Below, in pieces: positions 44,075 through 53,328 of a DNA stretch of 64,000 nt. This DNA comes from Maritimibacter sp. 55A14 (GTDB lineage: Bacteria; Pseudomonadota; Alphaproteobacteria; Rhodobacterales; Rhodobacteraceae). How positions within the stretch are numbered: position 1 is the first letter of the stretch; the number at the start of each line of letters is the position of its first letter. A program made the translations under genes and the position numbers. The stretch is from contig NZ_QEYE01000004.1 of the NCBI RefSeq assembly GCF_003122205.1, positions 62,001 through 126,000 of the forward strand, in the 5' to 3' direction. Below the pieces are notes generated by a model. That model had not been told where the DNA came from and searched no databases. It worked only from the letters and a program-made list of their open reading frames with translations.

Positions 44075-44650
44075 CTAGCGGCGGCACTGGCCAAGCTGGA
44101 CGGCGTAGATATTCGCCCGGTCCTGAACACTGTCGGCCACCCGCAGAAGCCAGGACTTGCTGTTGTAGCTGCCGCGTTTGAAGCCGGTATGCCCCTCGTG
44201 ATAGGCCAGATACTGGTTGCGGGCGTCGTATTTCGGGATGCCTGCCTGCTTGGTGCTCTTGTCCATGTACCAGCCCATGAAATCCACCGCGTCGCTGAAT
44301 TTGTCGCGCTGCGCGAAGCGCCGCCCCGTTTCGTCGCGATACCAGTCCCATGTGCCGTCGATGGCCTGCGCGAAGCCGTAGGCCGAGGATTGCCGCCCCA
44401 TCGGGATCACACCCAGCGAATACTGCATCGGGGTGCGGGCCTTGCCGTCGAACTTGCTCTCCTGATAGATCGTGGCCAGCTGCACATGAACGGGGACGCC
44501 CCAGCGGCGTTCCACCCGTTCCATGTCGCGCATCCAGTTCCGCCGGTCGTCGGCGATCTGGCATGCATCGTCGAGATTGCGCGGCGGGGCGTTCCCCCCG
44601 CCGCAGGCCGCGACAAGAAGGAGCACCGCGAATAGTGCCTGTTTTCTCAT
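44075..44650 (-). CDS. Transglycosylase SLT-domain lipoprotein
   Basis: A 191-residue lipoprotein (lipobox LLLVAAC, Cys at 16) with a lysozyme-like fold. The catalytic glutamate is in ATIYQESKFDGKA (about 64), followed by GFAQAIDGTWDWYRDETG and NQYLAYHEGHTGFKRG. It probably cleaves peptidoglycan at the outer membrane. It is convergent with lolA and divergent from hspQ. Confidence 0.87.
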   Translation of the reverse strand: MRKQALFAVLLLVAACGGGNAPPRNLDDACQIADDRRNWMRDMERVERRWGVPVHVQLATIYQESKFDGKARTPMQYSLGVIPMGRQSSAYGFAQAIDGTWDWYRDETGRRFAQRDKFSDAVDFMGWYMDKSTKQAGIPKYDARNQYLAYHEGHTGFKRGSYNSKSWLLRVADSVQDRANIYAVQLGQCRR

Positions 44651-44711
44651 TTTTCCTGCTCGATCGTCTTGTCTTTTATTGCGCCTAGACTAAGACATTT
44701 GCGCCCGAATT

Positions 44712-44736
44712 GGAACGGTCTAAGCACCACTGCGTT
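44712..44736 (+). promoter_or_regulatory. EcfG-type promoter upstream of hspQ
   Basis: GGAAC (44712-44716), N16, CGTT (44733-44736): exact consensus, 143 bp before the hspQ ATG. It would give a leader of about 135 nt. A separate heat-shock promoter could also exist in the 228-bp gap; I see no clear sigma-32 site. Confidence 0.65.
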
Positions 44737-44878
44737 TCCCGATTTGGCGCTTTTCGGGGGCAAACTGTTAAATTGCGGTCCACAGACTGTTTCCAGAATA
44801 TGGCAGGAAAATGGCAAACCCCCCGTGGACTCAAAGCCTTGGCGGCGTTATCGATTAAGGAAGGGGGCAATTTTAACC

Positions 44879-45205
44879 ATGCAAGCATTGCACGCCAAAT
44901 ACATGCTCGGACAGATCGTGCGCCACCGGAAGCATCCGTTCCGCGGCGTGGTCTTCGATATCGACCCCGAGTTCTCGAACACGGACGAATGGTACGACGC
45001 GATCCCCGAAGAGAGCCGCCCGCGGCGCGATCAGCCGTTCTACCACCTGCTGGCCGAGAACGATCAAAGCTACTATGTCGCCTACGTCTCGGAACAGAAC
45101 CTCGTTCCCGACGAAACCGGCGATCCGGTCGATCATCCCGACATCCCGTCGATTTTCGGCTCGCTCGAAAACGGCTGCTACGATCTCGACGTGCAACTGA
45201 ACTGA
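44879..45205 (+). CDS. hspQ: Heat shock protein HspQ
   Basis: HspQ (YccV-like, hemimethylated-DNA-binding family) is an adaptor and allosteric activator of Lon in enterobacteria. The 108 residues show the core KYMLGQIVRHRKHPFRGVVFDIDPEF, the pair QPFYHLLAENDQSYYVAYVSEQNL and a short acidic tail. The ATG at 44879 is preceded by GGAAGGGGG 12 nt upstream. The EcfG site upstream would place it in the general stress regulon. Confidence 0.9.
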   Translation: MQALHAKYMLGQIVRHRKHPFRGVVFDIDPEFSNTDEWYDAIPEESRPRRDQPFYHLLAENDQSYYVAYVSEQNLVPDETGDPVDHPDIPSIFGSLENGCYDLDVQLN

Positions 45206-45228
45206 CGGCGCCGCGGGGCAGCCCCGCG

Positions 45229-46806
45229 TCAGTAGCCCAGCGCGCACCCGTCCTTGCGGTGGTCCGACGCGCCGTGGAGCACGCCGTTCTCGTGGTCGAT
45301 CAGGATCGCCTGCGAGCCGCCGATCGGGCTCTCCGGGATCACCACCTTGTGCCCGAGATCGGCCAGCCCGCGCCGCACCGCCTCGTCATAGCCGCGTTCC
45401 ACCTGCATCTCGCCCAGCGCGCCGAACGTGCGCGGCGCATCCATCGCTTCCTGCGGTTCCATGCCGAAATCGGCGAGGTTGCTGGCAAAGTGCACGTGGC
45501 CGCAGGACTGATAGGCCCCGCCCATCACGCCGAAGGGCATCACCACCCGGCCACCGCGTTTCAGCATGCCGGGAATGATCGTGTGCATCGGGCGCTTGCC
45601 GCCCGCAGCCTCATTCGGATGGCCTTTTGCCAGCGTGAAGCCCGTGCCGCGATTCTGGAAATTGATCCCGAACCTGTCGGAGGCCAGGCCGGAGCCGAAG
45701 CTGTGGAAGATCGAGTAGATCAGCGACACCGCCATGCGGTCGCGGTCCACCACGGTCAGATAGATCGTCTCCTTGTGGACCTGTTCGCTCAGCGCCGCGG
45801 GGGCGTCCATGGCGCGCTTCATGTCGATGAGCCCGGCCAGTTTCTCCGCCGTCTCGGGGGCGAGCATGTGTTCCAGCCGGGTCATATGGTCGGGATCCGC
45901 CAGGAACCTGTTGCGGGCGTCATAGGCGAGTTTCGCGGCCTCGGCCTCCAGATGCGCGCGCTCCACCCCGCGCGGATCCATCGCGGTCAGGTCGAAGCGG
46001 CTCAGGATGTTGGCCAGCAGGATCGCCACTGCACCCTGGCCGTTGGGCGGGTGCTCCACCAATTCGAACGGGCCGTAGGGGCCCGAGACGGGCTCGGTAT
46101 AGTCGCAGGCGGTGGCGGCGAAATCGTCGAGCGTATGGACACCGCCCAGCGCATTGAGGCTGGCGACCATGTCCTCGGCCACTTCGCCTTCGTAGAAGCC
46201 CGCGCGCCCGTCCATCGCCACGCGCCGCAGCACCTCGGCCTGGCCCGGCGCCCGGAAGACCTGGCCAACGCGCGGCGCCTTGCCGCCCAGCAGATAGCTG
46301 TCGCGCGCCGCGCCCTGAAGAGTGTCGGCCGCGATCGCCCAGTCGAACGCCACGCGCGGCGCGACGGGCACCCCGGCCTCGGCATAGTGGATCGCGGGGG
46401 CGAGACTGGCCTTCAGCCCGATGCGTCCCCAGTCCTTCGAGAGCCGGCAGAACGCGTCGACCGCGCCGGGGATCGTCACCGCCTCCGGGCTGCGTTCGGG
46501 TACTGCGGTCAGGCCCCGTTCCCGCATCCCGGCGGCCGAGAGCGCCGCCGGCGCCCGGCCCGAGCCGTTGAGTGCCACAACCCGGTCTTCCCCCGGCGGG
46601 GTCAGGAGCACGAAGCAGTCGCCGCCGATGCCCGTCATCTGCGGCTCGCAGATCCCCAGCAGAATCGCGGCCGAGATTGCCGCGTCCACGGCATTTCCCC
46701 CGGATTCGAGCATCTGCACCGCAACCTTGGCGGCCAGCGGGTGTGACGTGGCGCACATGCCGTTGGCGGCGAGGGCGGGGGATCGCCCCGGAAGATGGAA
46801 ATCGCG
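45229..46806 (-). CDS. Gamma-glutamyltransferase family protein
   Basis: A 525-residue Ntn-hydrolase of the gamma-glutamyltranspeptidase superfamily, self-cleaved before a catalytic threonine. The N-terminal block MCATSHPLAAKVAVQMLESGGNAVDAAISAAILLGI is characteristic, as is GHVHFASNL near the end. The candidate nucleophile is in HKETIYLTVVDRDRMAVSLI (about 340-360). No signal peptide is visible, so this is a cytoplasmic-type homologue whose substrate may not be glutathione. GGAGG lies before the ATG at 46806. A long structured leader lies upstream. Confidence 0.87.
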   Translation of the reverse strand, partial: RDFHLPGRSPALAANGMCATSHPLAAKVAVQMLESGGNAVDAAISAAILLGICEPQMTGIGGDCFVLLTPPGEDRVVALNGSGRAPAALSAAGMRERGLTAVPERSPEAVTIPGAVDAFCRLSKDWGRIGLKASLAPAIHYAEAGVPVAPRVAFDWAIAADTLQGAARDSYLLGGKAPRVGQVFRAPGQAEVLRRVAMDGRAGFYEGEVAEDMVASLNALGGVHTLDDFAATACDYTEPVSGPYGPFELVEHPPNGQGAVAILLANILSRFDLTAMDPRGVERAHLEAEAAKLAYDARNRFLADPDHMTRLEHMLAPETAEKLAGLIDMKRAMDAPAALSEQVHKETIYLTVVDRDRMAVSLIYSIFHSFGSGLASDRFGINFQNRGTGFTLAKGHPNEAAGGKRPMHTIIPGMLKRGGRVVMPFGVMGGAYQSCGHVHFASNLADFGMEPQEAMDAPRTFGALGEMQVERGYDEAVRRGLADLGHKVVIPESPIGGSQAILIDHENGVLHGASDHRKDGCALGY

Positions 46807-46897
46807 CATTAAAACCTCCAGCAAGTCGCGGCCGCCGCAGCCTAGGCGGGTGCCGGGGGCTTTCCAACCGGAAAAGAGGCGAATTGTGGGGGAAGGT

Positions 46898-46944
46898 CCC
46901 CGGCGCCACGCACTGGGTGGGGGCTGTTACACGCGGCGCCGGGG
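46898..46944 (-). ncRNA. Conserved hairpin 1, candidate RNA element in the ggt leader
   Basis: Perfect 10-bp arms CCCCGGCGCC (46898-46907) and GGCGCCGGGG (46935-46944) enclose a loop with the 15-nt core CTGGGTGGGGGCTGT (46913-46927, plus strand). Read on the minus strand, the stem extends inward through G-U pairs that become A-C mismatches on the plus strand. It ends 92 bp before the gamma-glutamyltransferase start codon, so it may lie in that mRNA leader or be a separate small RNA. Confidence 0.5.
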
Positions 46945-47037
46945 GAAGCTTTAGCAGCTACCCGCTATTTGTCGATGCGCAGTCTGGCCGCGATGTGCAG
47001 CAATTACGGCATCTTTGGGAAGTTTGACTCAGGAATT

Positions 47038-47052
47038 GAAACAATCTGTTTC
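47038..47052. promoter_or_regulatory. Inverted repeat GAAACA-N3-TGTTTC
   Basis: A perfect 6-bp inverted repeat with a 3-bp spacer lies immediately downstream (minus-strand sense) of the terminator-like hairpin. It has the size of a small dimeric operator. No regulator is assigned. Confidence 0.35.
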
Positions 47053-47061
47053 CCATATCGA

Positions 47062-47165
47062 ACAAAAGCCCCCGCTGGTGGGGCGGGGGCATCTCGTTCC
47101 GTTAAGTGCCCCGGTACCGTGGGCTGGGTGGGGGCTGTAAAACCGCGGCACCGGGGTGAGCGTTT
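47062..47165 (-). ncRNA. Candidate small RNA: hairpin 2 plus intrinsic terminator
   Basis: Hairpin 2 has 11-bp arms (47109-47119 and 47146-47156) around the same 15-nt loop core (47124-47138). One position pairs as G-U only on the minus strand. About 20 nt later (minus direction) comes GCCCCCGC-CCCACCA-GCGGGGGC followed by TTTTGTT (47090 to 47061), a good intrinsic terminator. Together they make a compact RNA of about 100 nt with an exposed C-rich loop (ACAGCCCCCACCCAG). The promoter is not identified. Confidence 0.5.
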
Positions 47166-47296
47166 CTCGCTACAGGGACATGTATCGCCGGAAATGCGGG
47201 CACGGATTTGGAGCGCACGCGGTCAATCCGCGATGATTTTCGGGCGATTCCAAGGCGGCGCTTGATTTAGATCGCCGCGCGGGCAACTCTGTGGGT

Positions 47297-47650
47297 ATGA
47301 CAGTGCATGATCCGGCAGGTGGTTTCAGGCAGCACGGCCCGCAGCAGCAGGTCATTTTCAACCGTTGGGAGCTGGGAACCATCCTTTCGCTCTATGGCCG
47401 CATGGTCGCCGCGGGCGAATGGCGCGACTATGCGATGGGCTTCATGCGCGAGGCGGCCACGTTCTCGGTCTTCCGGCGCAGCGCGGAACATCCGCTCTAC
47501 CGAATCGAGAAACGCCCGAAACTGCGCGAGCGGCAGGGTCAGTATTCCGTGATCGGCATGGACGGGCGCATCCTGAAGCGCGGCCACGACCTGAAAACCG
47601 TGCTGCGGGTGCTGGAACGCAAGTTGATCCGGGCCGTGGAAAACGGCTGA
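47297..47650 (+). CDS. DUF2794 family protein
   Basis: A 117-residue soluble protein with the family core QQVIFNRWELGTILSLYGRMVAAGEWRDYAMGF and AEHPLYRIEKRPKLR. It is conserved in alphaproteobacteria with no known role. The ATG at 47297 is preferred over a GTG two codons upstream. It is followed, convergently, by the NlpC/P60 gene 5 bp away. Confidence 0.88.
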   Translation: MTVHDPAGGFRQHGPQQQVIFNRWELGTILSLYGRMVAAGEWRDYAMGFMREAATFSVFRRSAEHPLYRIEKRPKLRERQGQYSVIGMDGRILKRGHDLKTVLRVLERKLIRAVENG

Positions 47651-47655
47651 CCGGC

Positions 47656-48482
47656 TCAGATGCGCCGCCGGCTGGTGACCTTGCCGGTCTCGGTCGCCTC
47701 GATCCTCCGCATCGCCTCGATTACCGGCTCCAGGGCCACGGCCATGTGATGTGCGTTGGCGTGCAGCAGGGTGCGCGGGCTGGTCATGATCCCGACATGG
47801 CCGTTCCAGAACAGCAGGTCGCCACGCTTGAGCGGCTCGCCCTTGTCCAGTGCGCGGCCCAGCGCGGCCTCCTGCATGTCGGTGTCGCGCGGGCAGTCGA
47901 TGCCGCAGGCTTCCATTGCCCGCTGGATCAGGCCCGAACAATCCATGCCCCAGCGCCCGCCGCCGCCCCAGAGATAGGGCGTGCCAAGGAAAAGCTCCGC
48001 CACGCCCGCAGGATCGTCGAAGCGCGACTTCACTGGGGCCAGGTGCACGGTCGGGACGTAATGCCCGGTGTGAATCTTGGCGAACGCGTCCTTGCGGGCC
48101 AACACCCGCACCGCCGATCCGAAGAAGATCGAGACCGGCGCCCGCGCCTTCACATCCGGCGACGGGTAGAGATGCGTGGCGGGCGCGACGACCCAATGCG
48201 TCGCCGTGACGGCTTTGCCCAGCGCCGTTTCCTCGACATAGCCGACATAGGCGTCGCGTCCGCATTGGCCGAAGGCATGGCCGTTGCGCAGCTCGATGAC
48301 CGAAAAATCGTCGCCGTAGAGAAGCTGGCTGATCCTCGTGCCGCCGGGCTGGTCCAGGATGTCGGCGATCGGCTGGCGGCACTGGTGGTGCGACGGCTCG
48401 ACATAGCGCGAGGCCTCGACCTCGCCCTTCAGCGCGGCGTCGGCCACGCGCCCGTTGGCCAGGGTGGTGCGCTTGTCGCGGG

Positions 48483-48486
<4 letters not shown>
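47656..48486 (-). CDS. NlpC/P60 family cysteine peptidase
   Basis: A 276-residue protein with an SH3-like N-terminal half (about 40-140) and a C-terminal NlpC/P60 domain. The catalytic cysteine is in RWGMDCSGLIQRAMEACG, the histidine in GDLLFWNGHVGIM and the third residue near LLHANAHH. It likely cleaves gamma-D-Glu to diamino acid bonds in peptidoglycan peptides. The start at 48486 overlaps the aminopeptidase stop by 4 bp. The pairing suggests processing and recycling of cell-wall peptides. Confidence 0.9.
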
Positions 48487-49871
<1,385 letters not shown>

Positions 49872-50030
49872 ATGGCTGCTCTCCCCCCCCGTGAAACCTG
49901 CCTCAACCTAGCGATTGGGGGGCGGCCTGCAAGAGCCGTCGGCGCGGCGCGGCGGCGCCGGCGAAAAACCTCTCGAAATCGGGACATGACCGCCTTACAT
50001 AGTCTGAAACCGGAATGAGGGGTTCGTCAC

Positions 50031-50681
50031 ATGGAATTCGCCAGACCGCTGCCGTCCTATCTCGTCAAGCGCTTCCACGGCTGGCAGGCCACGGATTACG
50101 CCGGGAACCGGAGCTGGTACAAACGCCTTTCGGACGAAGGCCAGCGGCCGCGCGCCATGATCATCTCGTGCTGCGACAGCCGGGTGCACGTGACCTCGAT
50201 CTTCGGGGCGGATACGGGCGAGTTCTTCATCCACCGCAACATCGCCAATCTGGTGCCGCCCTTCGAGCCAGACGGCGACCATCACGGCACCTCGGCCGCG
50301 GTGGAATTCGCGGTCACGTCGCTGAAGGTCGCGCATGTGGTGGTGATCGGCCATTCGGGCTGCGGCGGCGTGCAAGGGTGCCTCGACATGTGCGAGGGCC
50401 GCGCGCCGGAACTGGAGGAGAAGACCAGTTTCGTCGGCCGCTGGATGGACATTCTGCGGCCCGGCTACGAGGCGGTGGCCGATCTCGGCGACATTGCGGT
50501 CAAGCGGCGGGCGCTTGAGCAGCGCGGCATCGTCATCTCGCTGGAGAACCTGCTTGGCTTTCCCTTCGTGCGCGAAGCGGTGGATGACGGCGTTCTGACC
50601 CTGCACGGCGTCTGGCACGAGATCGGGGAAGGCCGGCTGCACGTCTACGATGCCGCCAGCAAGGCGTTCCAGGAAATCTGA
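50031..50681 (+). CDS. Beta-class carbonic anhydrase
   Basis: Interconverts CO2 and bicarbonate with zinc. The 216 residues contain the ligand set C47 with D49/R51 (SCCDSRV) and H108 and C111 (GHSGCGG). An N-terminal amphipathic start FARPLPSYLVKRFHGW is typical of this group. GAATGAGGGG precedes the ATG. The gene lies alone between a divergent aminopeptidase and the convergent paralogue pair. Confidence 0.94.
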   Translation: MEFARPLPSYLVKRFHGWQATDYAGNRSWYKRLSDEGQRPRAMIISCCDSRVHVTSIFGADTGEFFIHRNIANLVPPFEPDGDHHGTSAAVEFAVTSLKVAHVVVIGHSGCGGVQGCLDMCEGRAPELEEKTSFVGRWMDILRPGYEAVADLGDIAVKRRALEQRGIVISLENLLGFPFVREAVDDGVLTLHGVWHEIGEGRLHVYDAASKAFQEI

Positions 50682-50706
50682 CCCGATCCTCGGGCCGACG
50701 GCCCGG

Positions 50707-51075
50707 TCAGTGCAGCAGGACCGCCTCGGTTCCGCCGCCGGGCACCGCCTGCATCGAAAGCCGGCCGAGCCGCGCGGCCAGATCGGCAAGCGGCATTCCC
50801 AGGAACCGCATGGTGCAGATGCTCTGGCTGCTGTCGTGGTCGGTCAGGAACAGCCGCCCCTCGCGAAACGCGAGACCGAAGCCCCTGCGATGAAGACCGT
50901 CCAGAAGATCCGCCCAGCTTTCCGCCCCGGCCAGGATCGGCCGCAGATGGGCCCGAAGCAACACCGCGGTTTCGCAATCCAGTCGGTTTCCGGTGTCCCC
51001 GTTCCGCCAACGAATACTGATATCCGCATCGGCCGCGCCGCCGGCGCCGCCATGCTCCACCACTTTTCTACCCAT
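50707..51075 (-). CDS. Hypothetical protein, paralogue A of a tandem pair
   Basis: A 122-residue protein of unknown function, clearly related to the next gene upstream. Shared features are LDCETA-LLRAH, the block SW--L-D-L---G--L-FR-G, and RFLG-PL--LAARLGR (about 90-107). The fold looks like mixed alpha/beta with no signal peptide or membrane segment. I do not recognise the family with certainty. It lies 75 bp after paralogue B in unusually AT-rich DNA, where a -10-like TATAGT is seen on the minus strand. Confidence 0.7.
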   Translation of the reverse strand: MGRKVVEHGGAGGAADADISIRWRNGDTGNRLDCETAVLLRAHLRPILAGAESWADLLDGLHRRGFGLAFREGRLFLTDHDSSQSICTMRFLGMPLADLAARLGRLSMQAVPGGGTEAVLLH

Positions 51076-51150
51076 AACTCACTCTCGCTACCAAACCCCA
51101 GTGAGAAAACTATAGCATGATTTTAATATCTTAACTGGCAACAATTCATT

Positions 51151-51552
51151 TCAGTTGTTTTCACTTCGTGAACCTGTTCGCGCTCTGCGTGTGCGGTAGC
51201 AGTGCAGCCGCAACTCCGCGGCGGCATCGTCCACGATCCGCAGGACCGGACGGCCCAGCCGGGCCGCAAGTTCGGTCAGCGGGACGCCCAGGAATCGCCC
51301 CGTGCAAAGCACCGCTTCGCTGCCCCGGTGAATCAGCACCATGTGCCCCGCGCGGAAGCCCAGCCGGAGCCCCTTGGCCGCCAGGCTGTCGGCGAGCGAC
51401 GTCCAGCTATCGGCCAGCGCGAACTCGCGCAGCACATGGGCCCGCAGCAGCGCGGCGGTTTCGCAATCAAGATCGCCGCTTCGGCCGTCTTCGCGCCAGA
51501 GCGTCGGGATCGCGGTTGCAAGATCGGTTTCTGTCATGGGCACATGTTTCAT
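51151..51552 (-). CDS. Hypothetical protein, paralogue B of a tandem pair
   Basis: A 133-residue protein similar over about 90 residues to paralogue A, including DLDCETAALLRAHV, SWTSLADSLAAKGLRLGFRAGHMVLI and GRFLGVPLTELAARLGR. It has a basic C-terminal tail (RTRRARTGSRSENN) that A lacks. GGAGGG lies 7 nt before the ATG at 51552. Function unknown; the domain recalls parts of plasmid mobilisation proteins, but this is a weak impression. Confidence 0.7.
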   Translation of the reverse strand: MKHVPMTETDLATAIPTLWREDGRSGDLDCETAALLRAHVLREFALADSWTSLADSLAAKGLRLGFRAGHMVLIHRGSEAVLCTGRFLGVPLTELAARLGRPVLRIVDDAAAELRLHCYRTRRARTGSRSENN

Positions 51553-51694
51553 GCGCCTGCCCTCCAACGGTTTCGCTGGATATCATGTGGGGAAAGGTGG
51601 GCCAAAATTCAGGCGAAATCGGGGAACAATTGTTCACATCGCCGCCACGCGGCGTGAGCGGGCACCCGGCTGCACCGGATACCCGCCGGTTTGC

Positions 51695-52717
51695 TCATCG
51701 CTTGGACAGCACGCGGTTGACCAGCGTCTCGGCGATCTGCACGGCGTTGAGCGCCGCGCCCTTGCGCAGGTTGTCGGAGACGCACCACAGGTTGATGCCG
51801 TTGTCGATCGTGGGGTCCTGGCGGATGCGGCTGATGAAGGTGGCATAGTCGCCCACGCATTCCACCGGCGTGACGTAGCCGCCATCCTCGCGCTTGTCGA
51901 CAACCAGGATACCGGGAGCTTCGCGCAGGATGTCGCGGGCCTCCTCCTCGTCCAGGTGATCCTCGAACTCGATATTCACCGCCTCGGAATGGCCGACGAA
52001 GACCGGCACGCGCACGCAGGTCGCCGTGACCTTGATCGCGGGGTCCACGATCTTCTTGGTCTCCGCGACCATTTTCCATTCCTCCTTGGTCTGCCCGTCT
52101 TCCAGGAAGACGTCGATATGCGGGATGACGTTGAAGGCGATCTGCTTGGGATAGACGCTGGGCGCCACTTCCTGACCGGGCACGTACATGCCCTTGGTCT
52201 GGTCCCAAAGCTCGTCGATCCCTTCCTTGCCGGAGCCGGATACCGACTGGTAGGTCGAGACCACGACGCGCTTGATCGTCGCCCGGTCGTGCAGCGGCTT
52301 CAGCGCCACCACCATCTGCGCGGTGGAGCAATTGGGATTGGCGATGATGTTCTTCTTGGCATAACCCTCGACTGCCTGCGGGTTCACCTCCGGCACCACC
52401 AGCGGCACGTCCGGGTCGTAGCGGTAGAGCGACGAGTTGTCGATCACGACGCACCCGGCCCTGGCCGCCTTGGGCGCGTAGGTCTTGGTCGCGTCCGAGC
52501 CGATGGCGAAGAGCGCGATATCCCAGCCCGTGAAATCGAAATTGTCGAGATCCTGGGTCTTGAGCGTGGCATCGCCGAAGCTGACCTCGGTGCCCAGCGA
52601 CCGCCGCGACGCCAGCGCCGCGATCTCGTCCACCGGGAACTGGCGCTCGGCCAGGATGTTCAGCATTTCGCGGCCCACATTGCCCGTGGCGCCGACGACA
52701 GCGACTCGATAACCCAT
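51695..52717 (-). CDS. asd: Aspartate-semialdehyde dehydrogenase
   Basis: Makes aspartate semialdehyde for lysine, threonine, methionine and diaminopimelate. The 340 residues show the NADP-binding start VAVVGATGNVGREML, the catalytic cysteine C130 in ANPNCSTAQM, and the active-site histidine region VFVGHSEAVNIEFE. Length is normal. It is divergent from a small exported-protein gene. Confidence 0.95.
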   Translation of the reverse strand: MGYRVAVVGATGNVGREMLNILAERQFPVDEIAALASRRSLGTEVSFGDATLKTQDLDNFDFTGWDIALFAIGSDATKTYAPKAARAGCVVIDNSSLYRYDPDVPLVVPEVNPQAVEGYAKKNIIANPNCSTAQMVVALKPLHDRATIKRVVVSTYQSVSGSGKEGIDELWDQTKGMYVPGQEVAPSVYPKQIAFNVIPHIDVFLEDGQTKEEWKMVAETKKIVDPAIKVTATCVRVPVFVGHSEAVNIEFEDHLDEEEARDILREAPGILVVDKREDGGYVTPVECVGDYATFISRIRQDPTIDNGINLWCVSDNLRKGAALNAVQIAETLVNRVLSKR

Positions 52718-52842
52718 GTTGCTCTCCTGATCGGGTGTGTCAGTCGGGCGGTGTCTATATCATCCCGTCGCGAATGTGAAATGCGGCATTGCGGCATCCG
52801 GGTTAGACTGGCCGGGATTCGCCCCCGTCTCCGGAGGATGCC

Positions 52843-53199
52843 ATGCGCCCGACTTGCCTTGCTCTGCTGATCACCCTCGCTGCGACGCCCGGATTTGCCG
52901 GGCAGGCCGATGTCGTGGCCGCCGAAGCCAGCCAGGGCGCCGCCGGCTGGCGCTTCGACGTGACCGTGCGCCACGCCGATACGGGCTGGGACCACTATGC
53001 CGACGGCTGGAGCGTCCATGCCCCCGACGGCACCGAGTTGGGGCACCGCAAGCTGATGCACCCGCACGTGAACGAACAGCCCTTCACCCGGTCGCTTTCG
53101 GGCGTGCGGATCCCCGACGGCGTGGACCGTGTGACGATCCGCGCCCATGACAGTGTACATGGCTGGGGCGGAGCGGAAGTGGTGCTGGAACTGCGCTAG
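52843..53199 (+). CDS. Small exported protein of unknown function
   Basis: A 118-residue protein with a signal peptide (LALLITLAATPGFA). The mature part is a probable beta-sandwich rich in Trp and His: GWRFDVTVRHADTGWDHYADGW and LGHRKLMHPHVNEQPFTRSL. The His-rich segment could bind metal, which is inference. GGAGG lies just upstream. I recognise it only as a conserved hypothetical protein of this bacterial family. Confidence 0.72.
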   Translation: MRPTCLALLITLAATPGFAGQADVVAAEASQGAAGWRFDVTVRHADTGWDHYADGWSVHAPDGTELGHRKLMHPHVNEQPFTRSLSGVRIPDGVDRVTIRAHDSVHGWGGAEVVLELR

Positions 53200-53328
53200 A
53201 GCCACGTCCCGAAAACCTGAACCGGGGCGGTGAGGATTGCCCTTGCCGTCGTTAGACAATCCGGCGACGAGCCGCGCGGTTCCCGGCGCGCGGGGACGAC
53301 GGACGACTCCCTGCTCCGTGCGGCCAGG

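Larger units (their letters stand above)
46807..47296. other. Structured intergenic region with paired hairpins
   Basis: This 490-bp gap between divergent genes holds two related hairpins (46898-46944 and 47109-47156), a terminator-like hairpin (47068-47090), an inverted repeat (47038-47052) and an FNR-like half site TTGATTTAGATC (47250-47261 approx.). No convincing protein gene is present. Local composition between the hairpins is less GC-rich than the flanking genes. Confidence 0.7.

Noticed and set aside
47250-47263. FNR/FnrL box TTGAT-N4-ATCAA upstream of the DUF2794 gene
   Set aside because: Only the left half (TTGAT) and ATC of the right half match. This is too weak to call.
46969-47265. 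Short plus-strand open frame across the hairpin region
   Set aside because: It has no ribosome-binding site, starts at TTG and reads through the inverted repeats. Composition does not look coding.
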